Shown: piece by piece, positions 12,065-21,568 of the stretch
Numbering within the stretch: the stretch's first letter is position 1
How the letters are laid out: the number at the start of each line of letters is the position of its first letter
DNA from: Paraflavitalea sp. CAU 1676
Lineage (GTDB): Bacteria > Bacteroidota > Bacteroidia > Chitinophagales > Chitinophagaceae
Direction: 5' to 3'
NCBI RefSeq assembly: GCF_029223285.1
Contig: NZ_JARHUJ010000004.1
Coordinates: 558,001 to 622,000, forward strand
Length of the DNA stretch: 64,000 bases
Translations under genes and position numbers: made by a program
Notes under the pieces: generated by a model
Told to the model about the DNA's origin: nothing
The model's database searches: none
The model's input: only the letters and a program-made list of their open reading frames with translations

Positions 12065-12252
12065 TTTGTAGCTGTTCTATTACCGGAATACGTGTCGTAA
12101 TATTCCTTGCATACGATCAATTAAGTATAGCTATAGTGTGGCTCAAATGAAATTTATGTATATCTTGTTGGCCTAACGAACTAATTCAGAACTGTTAAAA
12201 GTTTTAACAATTTTCTTTTAACCCAAGAATCTATCTTGCAAAAAAGGCGGGA

Positions 12253-12846
12253 ATGAGAAACATCTCTACTATTTTAAGCATTATTGCCCTGGCACTTATC
12301 GGCGTACTTTTCTATCTGCATTTATCCGGTAAAGGCAAACCGAAAGATGAATCTGTGAGTGCAGGTAAAAAGAATCACACAGAGTTCAAGATCGCTTATT
12401 TCGACATCGATTCATTGCAATCGAGTTACACGTATTACAAGGATGCGCTGGAGGAAATGAAAGGCAAGGAGAGCGCAGCCAATGCCGAATTGCAAGACCT
12501 CAAAGTAAGGTTTCAAAAAAGATATCAGCAACTGCAGAACGAGGTGAATTCACAAGCTGGTCAGGAAGCCGCCCAAAAAGAGTTGGCAACACTTGAGCAG
12601 AGTTACCGCAAACGGGAAGCTCAGTTGCAGGAGAACCTGCAAACGCAGCAAATGGATATGACCAAGAAGATGCGTAAGCAGATCGAGGATTACCTGGCTA
12701 CTTACAATAAGGATAAAGGGTTTGCCTATATTCTCTCGTATGAGCCTGGATTCATTATGTATTATAAGGACTCCCTGTACGATGTAACGGGTGATCTGGT
12801 AAAGGGATTGAACGATCAATACAAGGCCACCAAGCCTGCCAAATAA
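12253..12846 (+). CDS. OmpH/Skp family periplasmic chaperone-like protein
   Basis: A 197-residue protein with an N-terminal hydrophobic segment (residues 5-25) that is a signal peptide or anchor. After a charged linker it contains the OmpH pattern: a short strand with the FDIDSLQSSY motif where OmpH proteins have 'v.V.d...', a long coiled-coil hairpin (about residues 65-145) rich in Glu, Lys and Gln, and a C-terminal segment with LSYEPGFIMYYKDSLYDVT that closes the trimer base. Skp-type proteins escort unfolded outer-membrane proteins across the periplasm. The gene has its own terminator and seems monocistronic. Family assignment is secure from the pattern; the exact client is unknown. Confidence 0.85.
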   Translation: MRNISTILSIIALALIGVLFYLHLSGKGKPKDESVSAGKKNHTEFKIAYFDIDSLQSSYTYYKDALEEMKGKESAANAELQDLKVRFQKRYQQLQNEVNSQAGQEAAQKELATLEQSYRKREAQLQENLQTQQMDMTKKMRKQIEDYLATYNKDKGFAYILSYEPGFIMYYKDSLYDVTGDLVKGLNDQYKATKPAK

Positions 12847-12972
12847 CCGGCAGGTATCGTTTACTGCGCCGGGTTAACCTGCCAGTGATGATGAAAGATG
12901 GAGGATAAAGTATGAAAAGAGTGAAGATGAAGAACCTCCAGTAAATACTGATTATTCTTAGTTAAAATAGGT

Positions 12973-13003
12973 AAACGCAGCTATCCCATAGCTGCGTTTT
13001 TTT
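12973..13003 (+). terminator. Intrinsic terminator after the OmpH-like gene
   Basis: AAACGCAGCTAT (12973-12984) and ATAGCTGCGTTT (12988-12999) form a 12-bp stem with a CCC loop, followed by T residues. Confidence 0.9.
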
Positions 13004-13078
13004 GTGTCTTGCATCAATTTGATTTCCTTATCTTCAGGAATCTTTATTCTAAAACATTTTGACCCTTATTAAACTGCT

Positions 13079-14533
13079 ATGGCTGAAACAAAACCTGCTT
13101 TTAAGCCCTCATTGGGCCTCATCGACGCTACGATGGTGGTGGCCGGCTCGATGATCGGTTCCGGTATCTTCATTGTTAGTACTGATATTACCCGTTATAC
13201 GGGCAGCGCCGGATGGCTAATCATGGTGTGGCTCATCACCGGTTTTATGACCATTACTGCTGCTGTTAGTTATGGCGAGCTAAGCGGTATGTTTCCCAAA
13301 GCAGGTGGTCAGTATGTTTACCTCAAAGAAGCATTCAATCCACTTGCCGGCTTTTTATATGGCTGGAGTTTTTTTGCAGTCATTCAAACAGCTACCATCG
13401 CTGCCGTAGCAGTAGCCTTCAGCAGGTTTACTGCTTATCTTATCCCGGAGTTGGGCGAGAAGAACATTCTCTTCACACTGGGTAAACTGAAGGTCTCTGC
13501 CGCTCAGTTGCTGGGCATAGCATTGATTGCCTTTCTCACTTATACGAATACCAAAGGCATCAAAGGTGGTAAGATCATCCAGACCACCTTCACTACCGTA
13601 AAATTGTTCTCGTTGTTTGGTTTGATTATCCTTGGTTTCCTATTAGCGAAACACAGTTTCTGGGATGAGAACTGGCAAACCGGCCTCAATGCCGTTCAAC
13701 TGGAAAAGGATGCAGATGGAGGCTTTGTTACCAACGGCAACTGGTTGCCTATTGGTGGTACTGCGCTGATCGGAGCGATTGCTGCTGCGATGGTAGGTTC
13801 GATATTCAGCAGCGATTCCTGGAACAACGTGACCTTCATTGCCGGTGAGATCAAGAATCCCAAACGTAATATCGGACTTAGTCTTTTCCTGGGCACACTC
13901 ATCGTAACAGTTATTTATGTAACTACTAACCTGATGTACCTGCACGTGTTGCCCCTGAACGAGATAGCGTTTCCTGAAGGAGATCGCGTAGCAGTAGCAG
14001 CTTCCACTTCGATCTTTGGAGATATCGGTGCCAGGGTCATTGCTGTGATGATCATGATCTCCACGTTCGGTTGTAATAATGGTTTGATCCTGGCAGGTGC
14101 CCGGGTATATTATACCATGGCCAAGGATGGATTGTTCTTTAAGAAGACGGGCACGCTGAACAAAAACTCTGTTCCCGAATATGCTTTGTGGCTGCAGTGC
14201 ATTGTTGCCTCGCTTCTCTGCCTGAGTGGTGGTTATGGCGACCTGCTCGATATGATCTCTTTTGTGGTGGTGATGTTCTACGCACTGACGATCATTGGCA
14301 TTGCCGTACTGCGGAAAAAACGTCCGGATATCGAGCGCCCTTATAAGGCATTTGGTTACCCCGTTTTACCAGCTATCTATGTACTGCTGGCTTTGACATT
14401 CTGCGTATTCCTGATCATCATGAAACCTGCGTATGCGGGTGCTGGTCTGGCTATCGTACTGGTGGGCATTCCCTTGTATTACATAGCGTTATCGAATAAA
14501 AAGAAAGAGGTGGCCGAACAGCAGGTGGCATAG
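13079..14533 (+). CDS. APC superfamily amino acid permease
   Basis: A 484-residue inner-membrane transporter with about 12 transmembrane helices. The first helix holds the APC signature GSMIGSGIF (near residues 23-31), the unwound substrate-binding segment. The helix 6 region has the SIFSSDSWNNVTFIAGEIKNP pattern (quoted part: SDSWNNVTFIAGEIKNP) typical of LAT/SteT-like exchangers. An unusually long loop (about residues 190-225) separates helices 5 and 6. The substrate is probably a neutral or branched amino acid, by family inference. The gene stands alone between two strong terminators. Confidence 0.9.
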   Translation: MAETKPAFKPSLGLIDATMVVAGSMIGSGIFIVSTDITRYTGSAGWLIMVWLITGFMTITAAVSYGELSGMFPKAGGQYVYLKEAFNPLAGFLYGWSFFAVIQTATIAAVAVAFSRFTAYLIPELGEKNILFTLGKLKVSAAQLLGIALIAFLTYTNTKGIKGGKIIQTTFTTVKLFSLFGLIILGFLLAKHSFWDENWQTGLNAVQLEKDADGGFVTNGNWLPIGGTALIGAIAAAMVGSIFSSDSWNNVTFIAGEIKNPKRNIGLSLFLGTLIVTVIYVTTNLMYLHVLPLNEIAFPEGDRVAVAASTSIFGDIGARVIAVMIMISTFGCNNGLILAGARVYYTMAKDGLFFKKTGTLNKNSVPEYALWLQCIVASLLCLSGGYGDLLDMISFVVVMFYALTIIGIAVLRKKRPDIERPYKAFGYPVLPAIYVLLALTFCVFLIIMKPAYAGAGLAIVLVGIPLYYIALSNKKKEVAEQQVA

Positions 14534-14572
14534 TCTGCCGGCTGGTTAATGGTCCAATTTTCCAGAAAATAC

Positions 14573-14604
14573 AATACCTTGCAAGCTTTGCAAGGTATTT
14601 TTTA
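14573..14604 (+). terminator. Intrinsic terminator after the APC permease gene
   Basis: AATACCTTGCAA (14573-14584) pairs with TTGCAAGGTATT (14588-14599), three-base loop, then TTTTT. It ends about 18 bases before the next start codon. Confidence 0.9.
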
Positions 14605-14621
14605 TTTAATGTTAGCACTAT

Positions 14622-15617
14622 ATGAGTGGGGTTAATTTTGATAAGCTTTTTGCTCAGTTCGAAGGGATCAAGGTGGGTGTTATCGGCGATGTGATGCTGG
14701 ATACATATTGGTGGGGACACGTGGATCGTATATCGCCCGAAGCACCGGTGCCTGTGGTGGCGTTGGATAAGAGAGAGTACAGAATAGGAGGCGCAGGCAA
14801 TGTGGCGCTGAACCTGGTTTCATTGGGGGCCCAGGTAGCAGCCTTGTCGGTAACAGGTGCAGATGATGATGGGCAATTGTTGAACGGATTGTTTGAGGAA
14901 GCCGGTATCAAGACCAGTTATTTGTTGCAGTCAGCTTCCCGCATCACGACCAATAAAGTGCGTATCATCAGCCGCAACCAGCAAATGATGCGGCTTGATT
15001 CGGAAACAACCAAGGACCTGGCTGGTGCTGACGAACAAGCTTTATTGAAACAAGTGGAACGATACATTCTCGAGGAAAAGCCGCAGGCCATTGTTCTTGA
15101 GGATTATAATAAAGGGGTATTGACCGAACAGGTGATCAAATCGGTAATCGCGCTCTGCAAACAGCACGACGTGATTACAACGGTCGACCCCAAGCGAAAG
15201 AACTTCTTTGCCTATGAAGGGGTAGATATCTTCAAGCCCAATATGAAAGAGGTTAAAGATGGCCTGAACCTGCTGGTAGAGGATGTGAACTTAAACACCC
15301 TTACCGATATTCACAGGAAGCTGCAGGAAAAGCTGGGCCACCAGATATCCTTTATCACCTTATCAGAAAAAGGAGTTTTCTATCACAACCACGAAAATGC
15401 GCGCATCATTCCATCGCATTTACGCAATATAGCCGATGTATCAGGTGCTGGTGATACCGTGATCGCAGTGGCCTCACTCATTTATACGGCAACCAAAAGC
15501 ATTGAGTTGATGGCGCAGGTGGCCAACATTGCGGGTGGGCTGGTCTGCGAAGAAGTAGGCACGGTAGCCATCAATAAAGAGAAGCTGCTGAACGAATGCA
15601 AGGTGTTGTTGGGATAA
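14622..15617 (+). CDS. hldA: D-glycero-beta-D-manno-heptose-7-phosphate kinase (RfaE domain I)
   Basis: A 331-residue PfkB/ribokinase-family kinase matching domain I of RfaE/HldE. It phosphorylates D-glycero-D-manno-heptose 7-phosphate at C1 on the way to ADP-heptose for lipopolysaccharide inner core. Markers are GDVMLDTYWWG with RISPEAPVPVV near residues 21-45, the GGAGNVALNL substrate loop near residue 56, DPKRKNFFAYEGVDIFKPN near residue 188 and the ATP-site signature DVSGAGDTV near residue 271, whose Asp is the catalytic base. The nucleotidyltransferase domain II found in bifunctional HldE is absent, so a separate HldC/RfaE2 protein is expected elsewhere. Confidence 0.9.
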   Translation: MSGVNFDKLFAQFEGIKVGVIGDVMLDTYWWGHVDRISPEAPVPVVALDKREYRIGGAGNVALNLVSLGAQVAALSVTGADDDGQLLNGLFEEAGIKTSYLLQSASRITTNKVRIISRNQQMMRLDSETTKDLAGADEQALLKQVERYILEEKPQAIVLEDYNKGVLTEQVIKSVIALCKQHDVITTVDPKRKNFFAYEGVDIFKPNMKEVKDGLNLLVEDVNLNTLTDIHRKLQEKLGHQISFITLSEKGVFYHNHENARIIPSHLRNIADVSGAGDTVIAVASLIYTATKSIELMAQVANIAGGLVCEEVGTVAINKEKLLNECKVLLG

Positions 15618-15694
15618 GCTTACGTGCCGTAGCCCAGTTTTGGGGCTTGTCTGTAAGAGCGCTATGACTTTGTATATGTTCACCATTCATAAGC

Positions 15695-16603
15695 ATGGTA
15701 CCTGTTCCCGTTTATCAATATATTCTTGAACTGCTACGATCGGTAGCAGGAAATGTTATCACCTCTCTCCGTCTGATTCCGGTAGGCGGAGGTTCTATCA
15801 ACGAAACATATCAGGCGCTGGCCAATAACGGCCAGCGTTTTTTTGTGAAGGTCAACCGGGCGGCTGAACTGCCCGGACTGTTCCGTAGCGAAAAAGAGGG
15901 GCTGGAGCTGTTGGCGGCTGCGGGCGCCATTCGCACTCCGTTAATGCTAGGTTGTGCCGAAACAGAAGATCATCAGGTGCTGGTGCTGGAGTGGATTGAG
16001 CAGGGTCTTAAATCGGCCACCTTTTGGGAGCGATTCGGAGAACAGCTGGCAGTCCTTCATGGACAGACTCAAACAGTCGCCCCGTCCAATCAGGATCTTG
16101 CTGTTTTTGGCTTACCCTTCAACAACTATATGGGCGCTTTGCCACAGCAGAATGGGCCGCTGGCCGATTGGGACCAATTTTTCATCGTAAGGCGATTGGA
16201 GCCTCAAGTAAAGCTGGCGTTTGACAGGCACTTAATTTCAGCAGAGCAAGCCAAGGGTTTTGAAGGGGTGTACAAAGCGCTGCCCGTTATCTTCGGTAAA
16301 ACAGCGCCTGTGTTGGTGCACGGCGATCTTTGGAGCGGTAATTTTCTTTGTGATACCGATAGCCGGCCAGTTTTGATTGACCCAGCCGTCTATTATGGCC
16401 ACCCGGCAGTGGATCTGGGGATGACTACCTTATTTGGCGGGTTTGAGGCCCTTTTTTATGAAAGTTACCACCAGCATGCACCGCCTCCTGCGAATTACCG
16501 GGAACAATGGGAGGTTGCGAACCTGTATCCGCTGCTGATCCACCTCAATTTATTTGGAAAAGGCTACCTGCCCGATATTTTAAGTACAATTGATCGTTAT
16601 TGA
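15695..16603 (+). CDS. Fructosamine-3-kinase family protein
   Basis: A 302-residue protein of the fructosamine/ketosamine-3-kinase family, which has a protein-kinase-like fold and phosphorylates sugar adducts on proteins so that they decompose. The sequence shows GGGSINETYQ near residue 28 (glycine loop), FFVKVN with the ATP-binding Lys, VHGDLWSGNFL near residue 208 as the catalytic HGD/N loop, and LIDPAVYYGHPAVDLGM near residue 227 with the metal-binding Asp. It lies 77 bases downstream of hldA on the same strand, possibly co-transcribed. The ATG start leads straight into the helix before the glycine loop. Confidence 0.88.
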   Translation: MVPVPVYQYILELLRSVAGNVITSLRLIPVGGGSINETYQALANNGQRFFVKVNRAAELPGLFRSEKEGLELLAAAGAIRTPLMLGCAETEDHQVLVLEWIEQGLKSATFWERFGEQLAVLHGQTQTVAPSNQDLAVFGLPFNNYMGALPQQNGPLADWDQFFIVRRLEPQVKLAFDRHLISAEQAKGFEGVYKALPVIFGKTAPVLVHGDLWSGNFLCDTDSRPVLIDPAVYYGHPAVDLGMTTLFGGFEALFYESYHQHAPPPANYREQWEVANLYPLLIHLNLFGKGYLPDILSTIDRY

Positions 16604-16636
16604 TTTGCGTTATTATATGGTAATCAGTTAATTTAG
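16604..16636 (+). promoter_or_regulatory. Candidate promoter for rnz
   Basis: TTTG (16604-16607), 21 bp, then TAATTTAG (16629-16636), one mismatch from TAnnTTTG. A start near 16643 lies upstream of the chosen ATG at 16701. Confidence 0.45.
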
Positions 16637-16700
16637 CCGTGATAAGCAGCAGAAGGCCCTGTGTGTGCGTCTTACAGCAGTCAAAAACCTACATTTCCGC

Positions 16701-17603
16701 ATGCTCGCAGTCACTATCCTGGGAAATAATTCAGCGTTGCCAGCTTATGACCGGCATCCCACGTCGCAATTGGTGACGCTGGATGATCAGCTTTTCCTGG
16801 TAGACTGCGGGGAGGGAACTCAGGTTCAACTGTCAAAGTACCGGATCCGCTGGGGTCGTATCAACCATATTTTTATCTCTCACCTGCATGGCGACCATTA
16901 TTTCGGCCTGCCAGGTTTCATCAACAGTATGGGACTGCTGCACCGGGAAAACGACCTGCACTTATTTGCCCCCGCCCCACTTAAAGAGATACTCGACCTG
17001 CAGTTAAAGGCGGCAGCTACCGTGTTACCGTACCCGCTGCATTTTCATCCTCTGGAGGAAGAAGGTGTGCTGGTAAAGACGGATCGTTTCAAGGTAACCT
17101 GCTTTCCGACCAAGCACCGGATTCCATGCTGGGGATTTCGTTTCGATCAGGTGAAGGCGCCACGCCGTGTAAATCCGGATAAGGCAATTCTGCGTGGAGT
17201 ACCGGCAGCATTCTACGACCGGCTGAAAGTGGGAGAAGACTATGAGACCAAGACAGGCGAAGTGATCCGTAACGAGTGGGTGACAGAGCCTGCTCCCAAA
17301 CCTCAGTCATATGCCTATAGCGCCGATACGCTTTATGATGAAGAGTTGATCGATAGGGTGAAGGGGGTAGATATTTTGTATCATGAAACCACCTATCTCA
17401 AGGATCTCAATGATCGTGCGGCGAGCCGTTTCCATTCCACGACCACACAAGCGGCCTGTATTGCAAAAAAGGCGGGAGTTGGCCGTTTACTGATCGGGCA
17501 TTTCAGTTCGAAGTACGATAAGCTGGATATATTCAAAGAGGAGGCTTGCGAAGTGTTTCCCAATACCGATCTGGCGTTGGAAGGAGTAACCTACAAAGTG
17601 TAA
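16701..17603 (+). CDS. rnz: Ribonuclease Z
   Basis: A 300-residue metallo-beta-lactamase-fold endonuclease that removes 3' trailers from tRNA precursors. I chose the ATG at 16701 because the protein then begins MLAVTILGNNSALPAYDRHP, the usual RNase Z N-terminus; a GTG at 16665 would add 12 unrelated residues. The zinc motif SHLHGDH covers H61, H63, D65 and H66. More zinc ligands follow in SADT near residue 208 and GHFSSKY near residue 267. The length is typical of the short ELAC1-type enzyme. A 17-bp bidirectional terminator separates it from the convergent dapA. Confidence 0.95.
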   Translation: MLAVTILGNNSALPAYDRHPTSQLVTLDDQLFLVDCGEGTQVQLSKYRIRWGRINHIFISHLHGDHYFGLPGFINSMGLLHRENDLHLFAPAPLKEILDLQLKAAATVLPYPLHFHPLEEEGVLVKTDRFKVTCFPTKHRIPCWGFRFDQVKAPRRVNPDKAILRGVPAAFYDRLKVGEDYETKTGEVIRNEWVTEPAPKPQSYAYSADTLYDEELIDRVKGVDILYHETTYLKDLNDRAASRFHSTTTQAACIAKKAGVGRLLIGHFSSKYDKLDIFKEEACEVFPNTDLALEGVTYKV

Positions 17604-17624
17604 CAAGTTACTGAAGATATTATT

Positions 17625-17664
17625 AAGCGATCGGCCCGGTGGAACACCGGGCCGATCGCTTTTA
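17625..17664. terminator. Terminator shared by convergent rnz and dapA
   Basis: A perfect 17-bp stem (17625-17641 with 17645-17661) and a GAA loop, followed by TTTA on the plus strand and AT-rich sequence on the minus strand. Confidence 0.88.
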
Positions 17665-17667
17665 TAC

Positions 17668-18549
17668 TTACGAATTCAGGTATTCGCGTACTTTATCGTG
17701 AAGCTGGCTGCTCAACGGTGTCATGGGCAAACGCAGGATGTTCTCCAGCAGATTCAGTTCTGTTAAGAATGCCTTTACACCGGCAGGATTGTTCTCTGCA
17801 AACATCAGGTCATAGGCTTCGATCAATGGATCGTTGAGCTTTTTAGCCATGGCGAGATCCTGTTTGAGCGCGAAGCGTACCATATCGGAGAATTGCTTGG
17901 GGAAGGCGTTACCGGCCACGCTGATCACACCATCCATGCCCGTTGCTACCTGTGCAAACGTGAGCGCATCGTCGCCGCTGACTACCAGGAAGTTTTCGGG
18001 CCGGTCGCGAAGAATTAGGCTGCATTGTGCCATATCGCCGCTGGCTTCTTTGATACCTGCGATGTTGGCCACTTCATTGGCCAGGCGCAGCGTTGTGGCA
18101 GCAGTCATATTCCTACCTGTTCTTCCGGGTACGTTGTATAACAAAATGGGCTTGGGAGAAGCTTCAGCCAGCAATTTGTAGTGCTGGAAGATCCCCTCCT
18201 GTGATGGCTTATTATAATAGGGACTTGCACTCAGTACCGCTGTTGCTTTATCCAGCGGGAAGTACTGCAGATCCTGCAACAGCTCTTGTGTATTGTTGCC
18301 CCCGATACCTACCACTACAGGCACACGTGCCGCTACCTTCTCATAAGTGAACTGGATGATATCCTTCTTTTCTTCCTTGGAGAGAGTAGGGGTTTCACCG
18401 GTGGTTCCCAGCGTAACTACGTATTCAACGCCTCCCTTGATCACGAAATCGATCAGCTTTCCTAAGGAATCGTAATCGACTGCCGTGGTGGAGGTGAATG
18501 GAGTAACCAGCGCTACTCCCGTGCCTTGTAATGTTTGTCTAAGCGACAT
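17668..18549 (-). CDS. dapA: 4-hydroxy-tetrahydrodipicolinate synthase
   Basis: A 293-residue class I aldolase that condenses pyruvate with aspartate semialdehyde, the committed step to diaminopimelate and lysine. The Schiff-base lysine is K167 in GIKEASGD. The proton-relay Tyr is Y138 in LLYNVPGRTG, whose Arg binds the substrate carboxylate, and the catalytic threonine pair is in LGTTGE (T49-T50). Length and motifs are complete. It lies downstream of accA on the same strand, but a hairpin in the gap suggests separate transcription. Confidence 0.97.
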   Translation of the reverse strand: MSLRQTLQGTGVALVTPFTSTTAVDYDSLGKLIDFVIKGGVEYVVTLGTTGETPTLSKEEKKDIIQFTYEKVAARVPVVVGIGGNNTQELLQDLQYFPLDKATAVLSASPYYNKPSQEGIFQHYKLLAEASPKPILLYNVPGRTGRNMTAATTLRLANEVANIAGIKEASGDMAQCSLILRDRPENFLVVSGDDALTFAQVATGMDGVISVAGNAFPKQFSDMVRFALKQDLAMAKKLNDPLIEAYDLMFAENNPAGVKAFLTELNLLENILRLPMTPLSSQLHDKVREYLNS

Positions 18550-18931
18550 TGCTGTAGTTGGGTTTTAATATGAGTGATCGAATGTTTGTTATGGATTCAC
18601 CAGCAAAACAAAAGCCTTCCGTTGCAGGAAGGCTTTATGATTATTTAGACATACAATTCTGTCCTCAACCTTCCCGCTTACCGGAACGCTTCTTGGATTG
18701 CTTTGTATGTTTCTTTATCAATTGCATGATGAGTACCAAAAATAATCAGCAATTATATTCCGCCCAAATTTTTTCTGAAGGAATCTGCTGTTGTTGTTGC
18801 TATCAACTAGTTAATAACCCACACCGGATGCAAAAAAACGGAATGTAATAGTCGTCCTGTAAGGTGGACTTCATCCTTTGCTATCACTGTGTTATGGAAA
18901 ACTGTAGCGTACCGGCAGCAACAGGCCGAGT
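18550..18931 (-). other. accA-dapA intergenic region with minus-strand terminator
   Basis: On the minus strand AAAGCCTTCC and GGAAGGCTTT (18627-18636 with 18611-18620) form a 10-bp stem with a six-base loop followed by TGTTTTG, which fits an intrinsic terminator for accA about 60 bases before dapA. The rest is AT-rich; I see no gene and no clear promoter. Confidence 0.6.
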
Positions 18932-19909
18932 TTATTGCGCAACCTCATCATAGAAGCCCATTTTATTGAACTTCTCGATACGCTTTTCGATGCGTTGCTC
19001 AGGCGTCAACTGTCCCAGCTCGTTGAGCGTATTCAACAGATAGGGTTTCAGCAGGTTGGCTGCTTCCTGGTAGTCCCAGTGGGCGCCACCTACAGGCTCA
19101 GGAATGATCTCATCGATCAAACCGAACTGGTGCATATAATCAGGAGTGAGTTTCAGTTGTTCTGCGGCTTTCTCTTTTTGGTCCCAGCTGCGCCACAGGA
19201 TAGAACTGCAGCTTTCGGGTGAGATCACCGTATACCAGGTATTTTCAAGCATGAATACGCGGTCGCCAACTCCAATGCCGAGGGCGCCACCGGAAGCTCC
19301 TTCCCCGATCACCACACAGATCACAGGTACTTTGAGGCGCATCATTTCATAGATGTTGCGGGCGATGGCTTCGCCTTGTCCGCGCTCTTCTGCTTCGAGA
19401 CCTGGATATGCTCCGGGCGTATCTATGAGGGTAATTACAGGCTTGTTGAACTTCTCCGCAAGTTTCATTAAACGGAGGGCTTTGCGGTATCCTTCGGGAT
19501 TGGCCATACCAAAGTTGCGCAATTGGCGAGCCTTAGTATTGATACCTTTTTGCTGACCAATGATCATGACGGTGCGTCCGTCAAGCGAGGCAAAACCGCC
19601 TACCATGGCCTTGTCGTCGCGCACATTGCGATCGCCGAAAAGTTCCACGAAATCAGTGGTCAGTTTATCAATATATTTCAGTGTATAGGGACGATCGGGG
19701 TGGCGGCTCAACTGTACCTTTTGCCAGGGGGTAAGGTTTTGAGTGATGGCCTTGCGGGTTTCTATAACCCGCTCTTCGAGCTTTCTGATGGGGTCGCTCA
19801 GGTCGATCTTACTCTTTTCAGCTTTCTGCTTCAGCCCTTCAATATCATCGAACAGTTCTTTAATGGGTTTCTCAAATTCAAGAAATTGGCGGTTTTTGTC
19901 TTGCGGCAT
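18932..19909 (-). CDS. accA: Acetyl-CoA carboxylase carboxyltransferase subunit alpha
   Basis: A 325-residue alpha subunit of the carboxyltransferase that, with AccD, transfers CO2 from biotin to acetyl-CoA to form malonyl-CoA for fatty acid synthesis. The N-terminal helix region includes FEKPIKEL and [16 protein letters not shown], and the crotonase-like core has [32 protein letters not shown] near residue 161 and [17 protein letters not shown] near residue 200 (oxyanion glycines). The ending [11 protein letters not shown] is typical of Bacteroidota. It appears to be a single-gene unit. Confidence 0.97.
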   Translation of the reverse strand: MPQDKNRQFLEFEKPIKELFDDIEGLKQKAEKSKIDLSDPIRKLEERVIETRKAITQNLTPWQKVQLSRHPDRPYTLKYIDKLTTDFVELFGDRNVRDDKAMVGGFASLDGRTVMIIGQQKGINTKARQLRNFGMANPEGYRKALRLMKLAEKFNKPVITLIDTPGAYPGLEAEERGQGEAIARNIYEMMRLKVPVICVVIGEGASGGALGIGVGDRVFMLENTWYTVISPESCSSILWRSWDQKEKAAEQLKLTPDYMHQFGLIDEIIPEPVGGAHWDYQEAANLLKPYLLNTLNELGQLTPEQRIEKRIEKFNKMGFYDEVAQ

Positions 19910-19984
19910 AAACAGGGAATATAAAGCTGTAAAATTAAGGGTTGAGACCTTTTCTGACTAATGTTTTCTTAATGTGGTGATTAT

Positions 19985-20020
19985 AAGCAAAAAGCCCACC
20001 TTCACGGAAAGGGCGGGCTT
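19985..20020 (-). terminator. Terminator downstream of the M56 gene
   Basis: On the minus strand AAGCCCGCC (from 20020) pairs, with one mismatch and a wobble, to GGTGGGCTT ending at 19992, then TTTTTGC. It lies about 50 bases after the M56 stop codon. Confidence 0.6.
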
Positions 20021-20071
20021 GTTCTATCGATTATGCTTTACAAACGTGTAATGAGCTGATAATGAATAATA

Positions 20072-21568
20072 TCATTTAGTTGACGGGACGTTTTTCGCTG
20101 CTCTGGTCTGTAATATGATCAACATTTCGGGGTTTTTGCCAAATACATTCTTGTAATGTTCCTGTGTGTAAAGGTCTACCTGTACGTAGTGCTTACCATA
20201 GTTTACAGCATTTTTGGCGAGCTTGCTGGAGCTGAAGTAGGCGAAGTCTCCTGGCTCGTGCCGGGCCAATACTTCATTATTAACCCGTTTGCCATCGATC
20301 CATAGACCGTAGGTTTTAGCATCCGTCCAGCTTTGCAGCTGGCTGGCAGTGGGCGTTTTGGGGCCGGGTGGTTTCGTGAAGATCAGGGGCGGATAAGAAG
20401 CGCGTTGATCCTGGTTCATGGCGCTATAGATCGATTTGATAGTGGCTACTTCTTCCTGGCTCAACTTGCTGCTTTTGCGCTGGGTGCCATCGATGGCATC
20501 TTTGCCGAATAGCTTTTCAAATTGCTCCAGTTGTTCCACCGAAGCGCCGGGACCCGGAGGCGGTACATTATTACTCCATACATATTTGACGATCCTGGGC
20601 GCTGTGTCACCTTTGGCATCGTATGTTTTTGTCCAGGCTACAGTTTGTTCCTGCGGTGATGCCTTTTGGGGTGCCTGCGCATAGGTCCGGTCGCTAAACA
20701 GGGTGATGGAGACAAGCAGTACGGGCAGCGATGCTAACTGCAGTAAAATGATCCGTTTCATGTTGGGGGTGGTGGTCATCATGGTCAATCGTTTTTTGGT
20801 GATCAGATAATTGAAGCTGCTGGCGAGCGGTACACGGCCTTGCATTTCTAATTTTTCCAATAACAGGTGTTGGTAGCTGCGCACGTTGCCGAGCTTGGTA
20901 ATGACAGAATTGTCTGCCAGTAACTCATGATTGAATTGCATGGCTTTTTTATAGAAAGGCAGTAGTGGGTTGAACCAGTATACTACCCTTAGGATCTCAA
21001 TCAGTAAAATGTCCCAGGAATGTTTTTGGCGTACGTGCAATAGCTCATGGGTAAGCAGTGCATCACGTGCGCCTGGATCATCGTAGTCGCCTTTACTCAT
21101 GAATATGCTGCCCAGAAATGAGTAAGCTGGTGTATCGGAGTCGAGCAATATAAGCCGCGCTCCCTGGTAAAAACTTTGTTGATTGCGGCTGGCAATTCGT
21201 TGAAGGAGGAAAAGATTGCGCAGGAAGCGGATAAATAATATCAGTGCAACGAGTGTATAGAGTGCAATGAAGAGGTTCGTCCAGGTGAACAGTGTGCTTT
21301 GTGACAAGGGCGCGGTCGTTGCCGCTTGCGGGGGCGTTGACGTGGCAGGTGGTTCAAAGATATTGGAAGGCAGGTACAGGCTTTCTACCGGTGCCGGTGT
21401 ATCGGCCGTAATGCTGAAAGTGAATAAGGGAATGATCAGCGAAGTCAATAGACTGGCTAACAGATAAACCCTGTTGAAGACATACATTTTTTCACGCTGC
21501 AGCAGGATCCTGTAGACCAGCAAGAACAGGAGGGCACAGGTTGTGGAGCGAATGATGTAGGTGATCAT
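20072..21568 (-). CDS. M56 family (BlaR1/MecR1-like) membrane metallopeptidase
   Basis: A 498-residue protein with transmembrane helices at about residues 5-22, 33-53 and 93-118 and a fourth at about 278-297. The zinc peptidase motif HELLH (174-178) is in the loop between helices three and four. BlaR1-type proteins sense an extracellular signal and trigger removal of a BlaI repressor from DNA. The C-terminal extracytoplasmic part (about 200 residues) does not resemble a penicillin-binding domain, so beta-lactam sensing is unlikely; Bacteroidota use such pairs for other stresses. Its start overlaps the blaI-type stop by four bases (ATGA), indicating translational coupling. Confidence 0.88.
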   Translation of the reverse strand: MITYIIRSTTCALLFLLVYRILLQREKMYVFNRVYLLASLLTSLIIPLFTFSITADTPAPVESLYLPSNIFEPPATSTPPQAATTAPLSQSTLFTWTNLFIALYTLVALILFIRFLRNLFLLQRIASRNQQSFYQGARLILLDSDTPAYSFLGSIFMSKGDYDDPGARDALLTHELLHVRQKHSWDILLIEILRVVYWFNPLLPFYKKAMQFNHELLADNSVITKLGNVRSYQHLLLEKLEMQGRVPLASSFNYLITKKRLTMMTTTPNMKRIILLQLASLPVLLVSITLFSDRTYAQAPQKASPQEQTVAWTKTYDAKGDTAPRIVKYVWSNNVPPPGPGASVEQLEQFEKLFGKDAIDGTQRKSSKLSQEEVATIKSIYSAMNQDQRASYPPLIFTKPPGPKTPTASQLQSWTDAKTYGLWIDGKRVNNEVLARHEPGDFAYFSSSKLAKNAVNYGKHYVQVDLYTQEHYKNVFGKNPEMLIILQTRAAKNVPSTK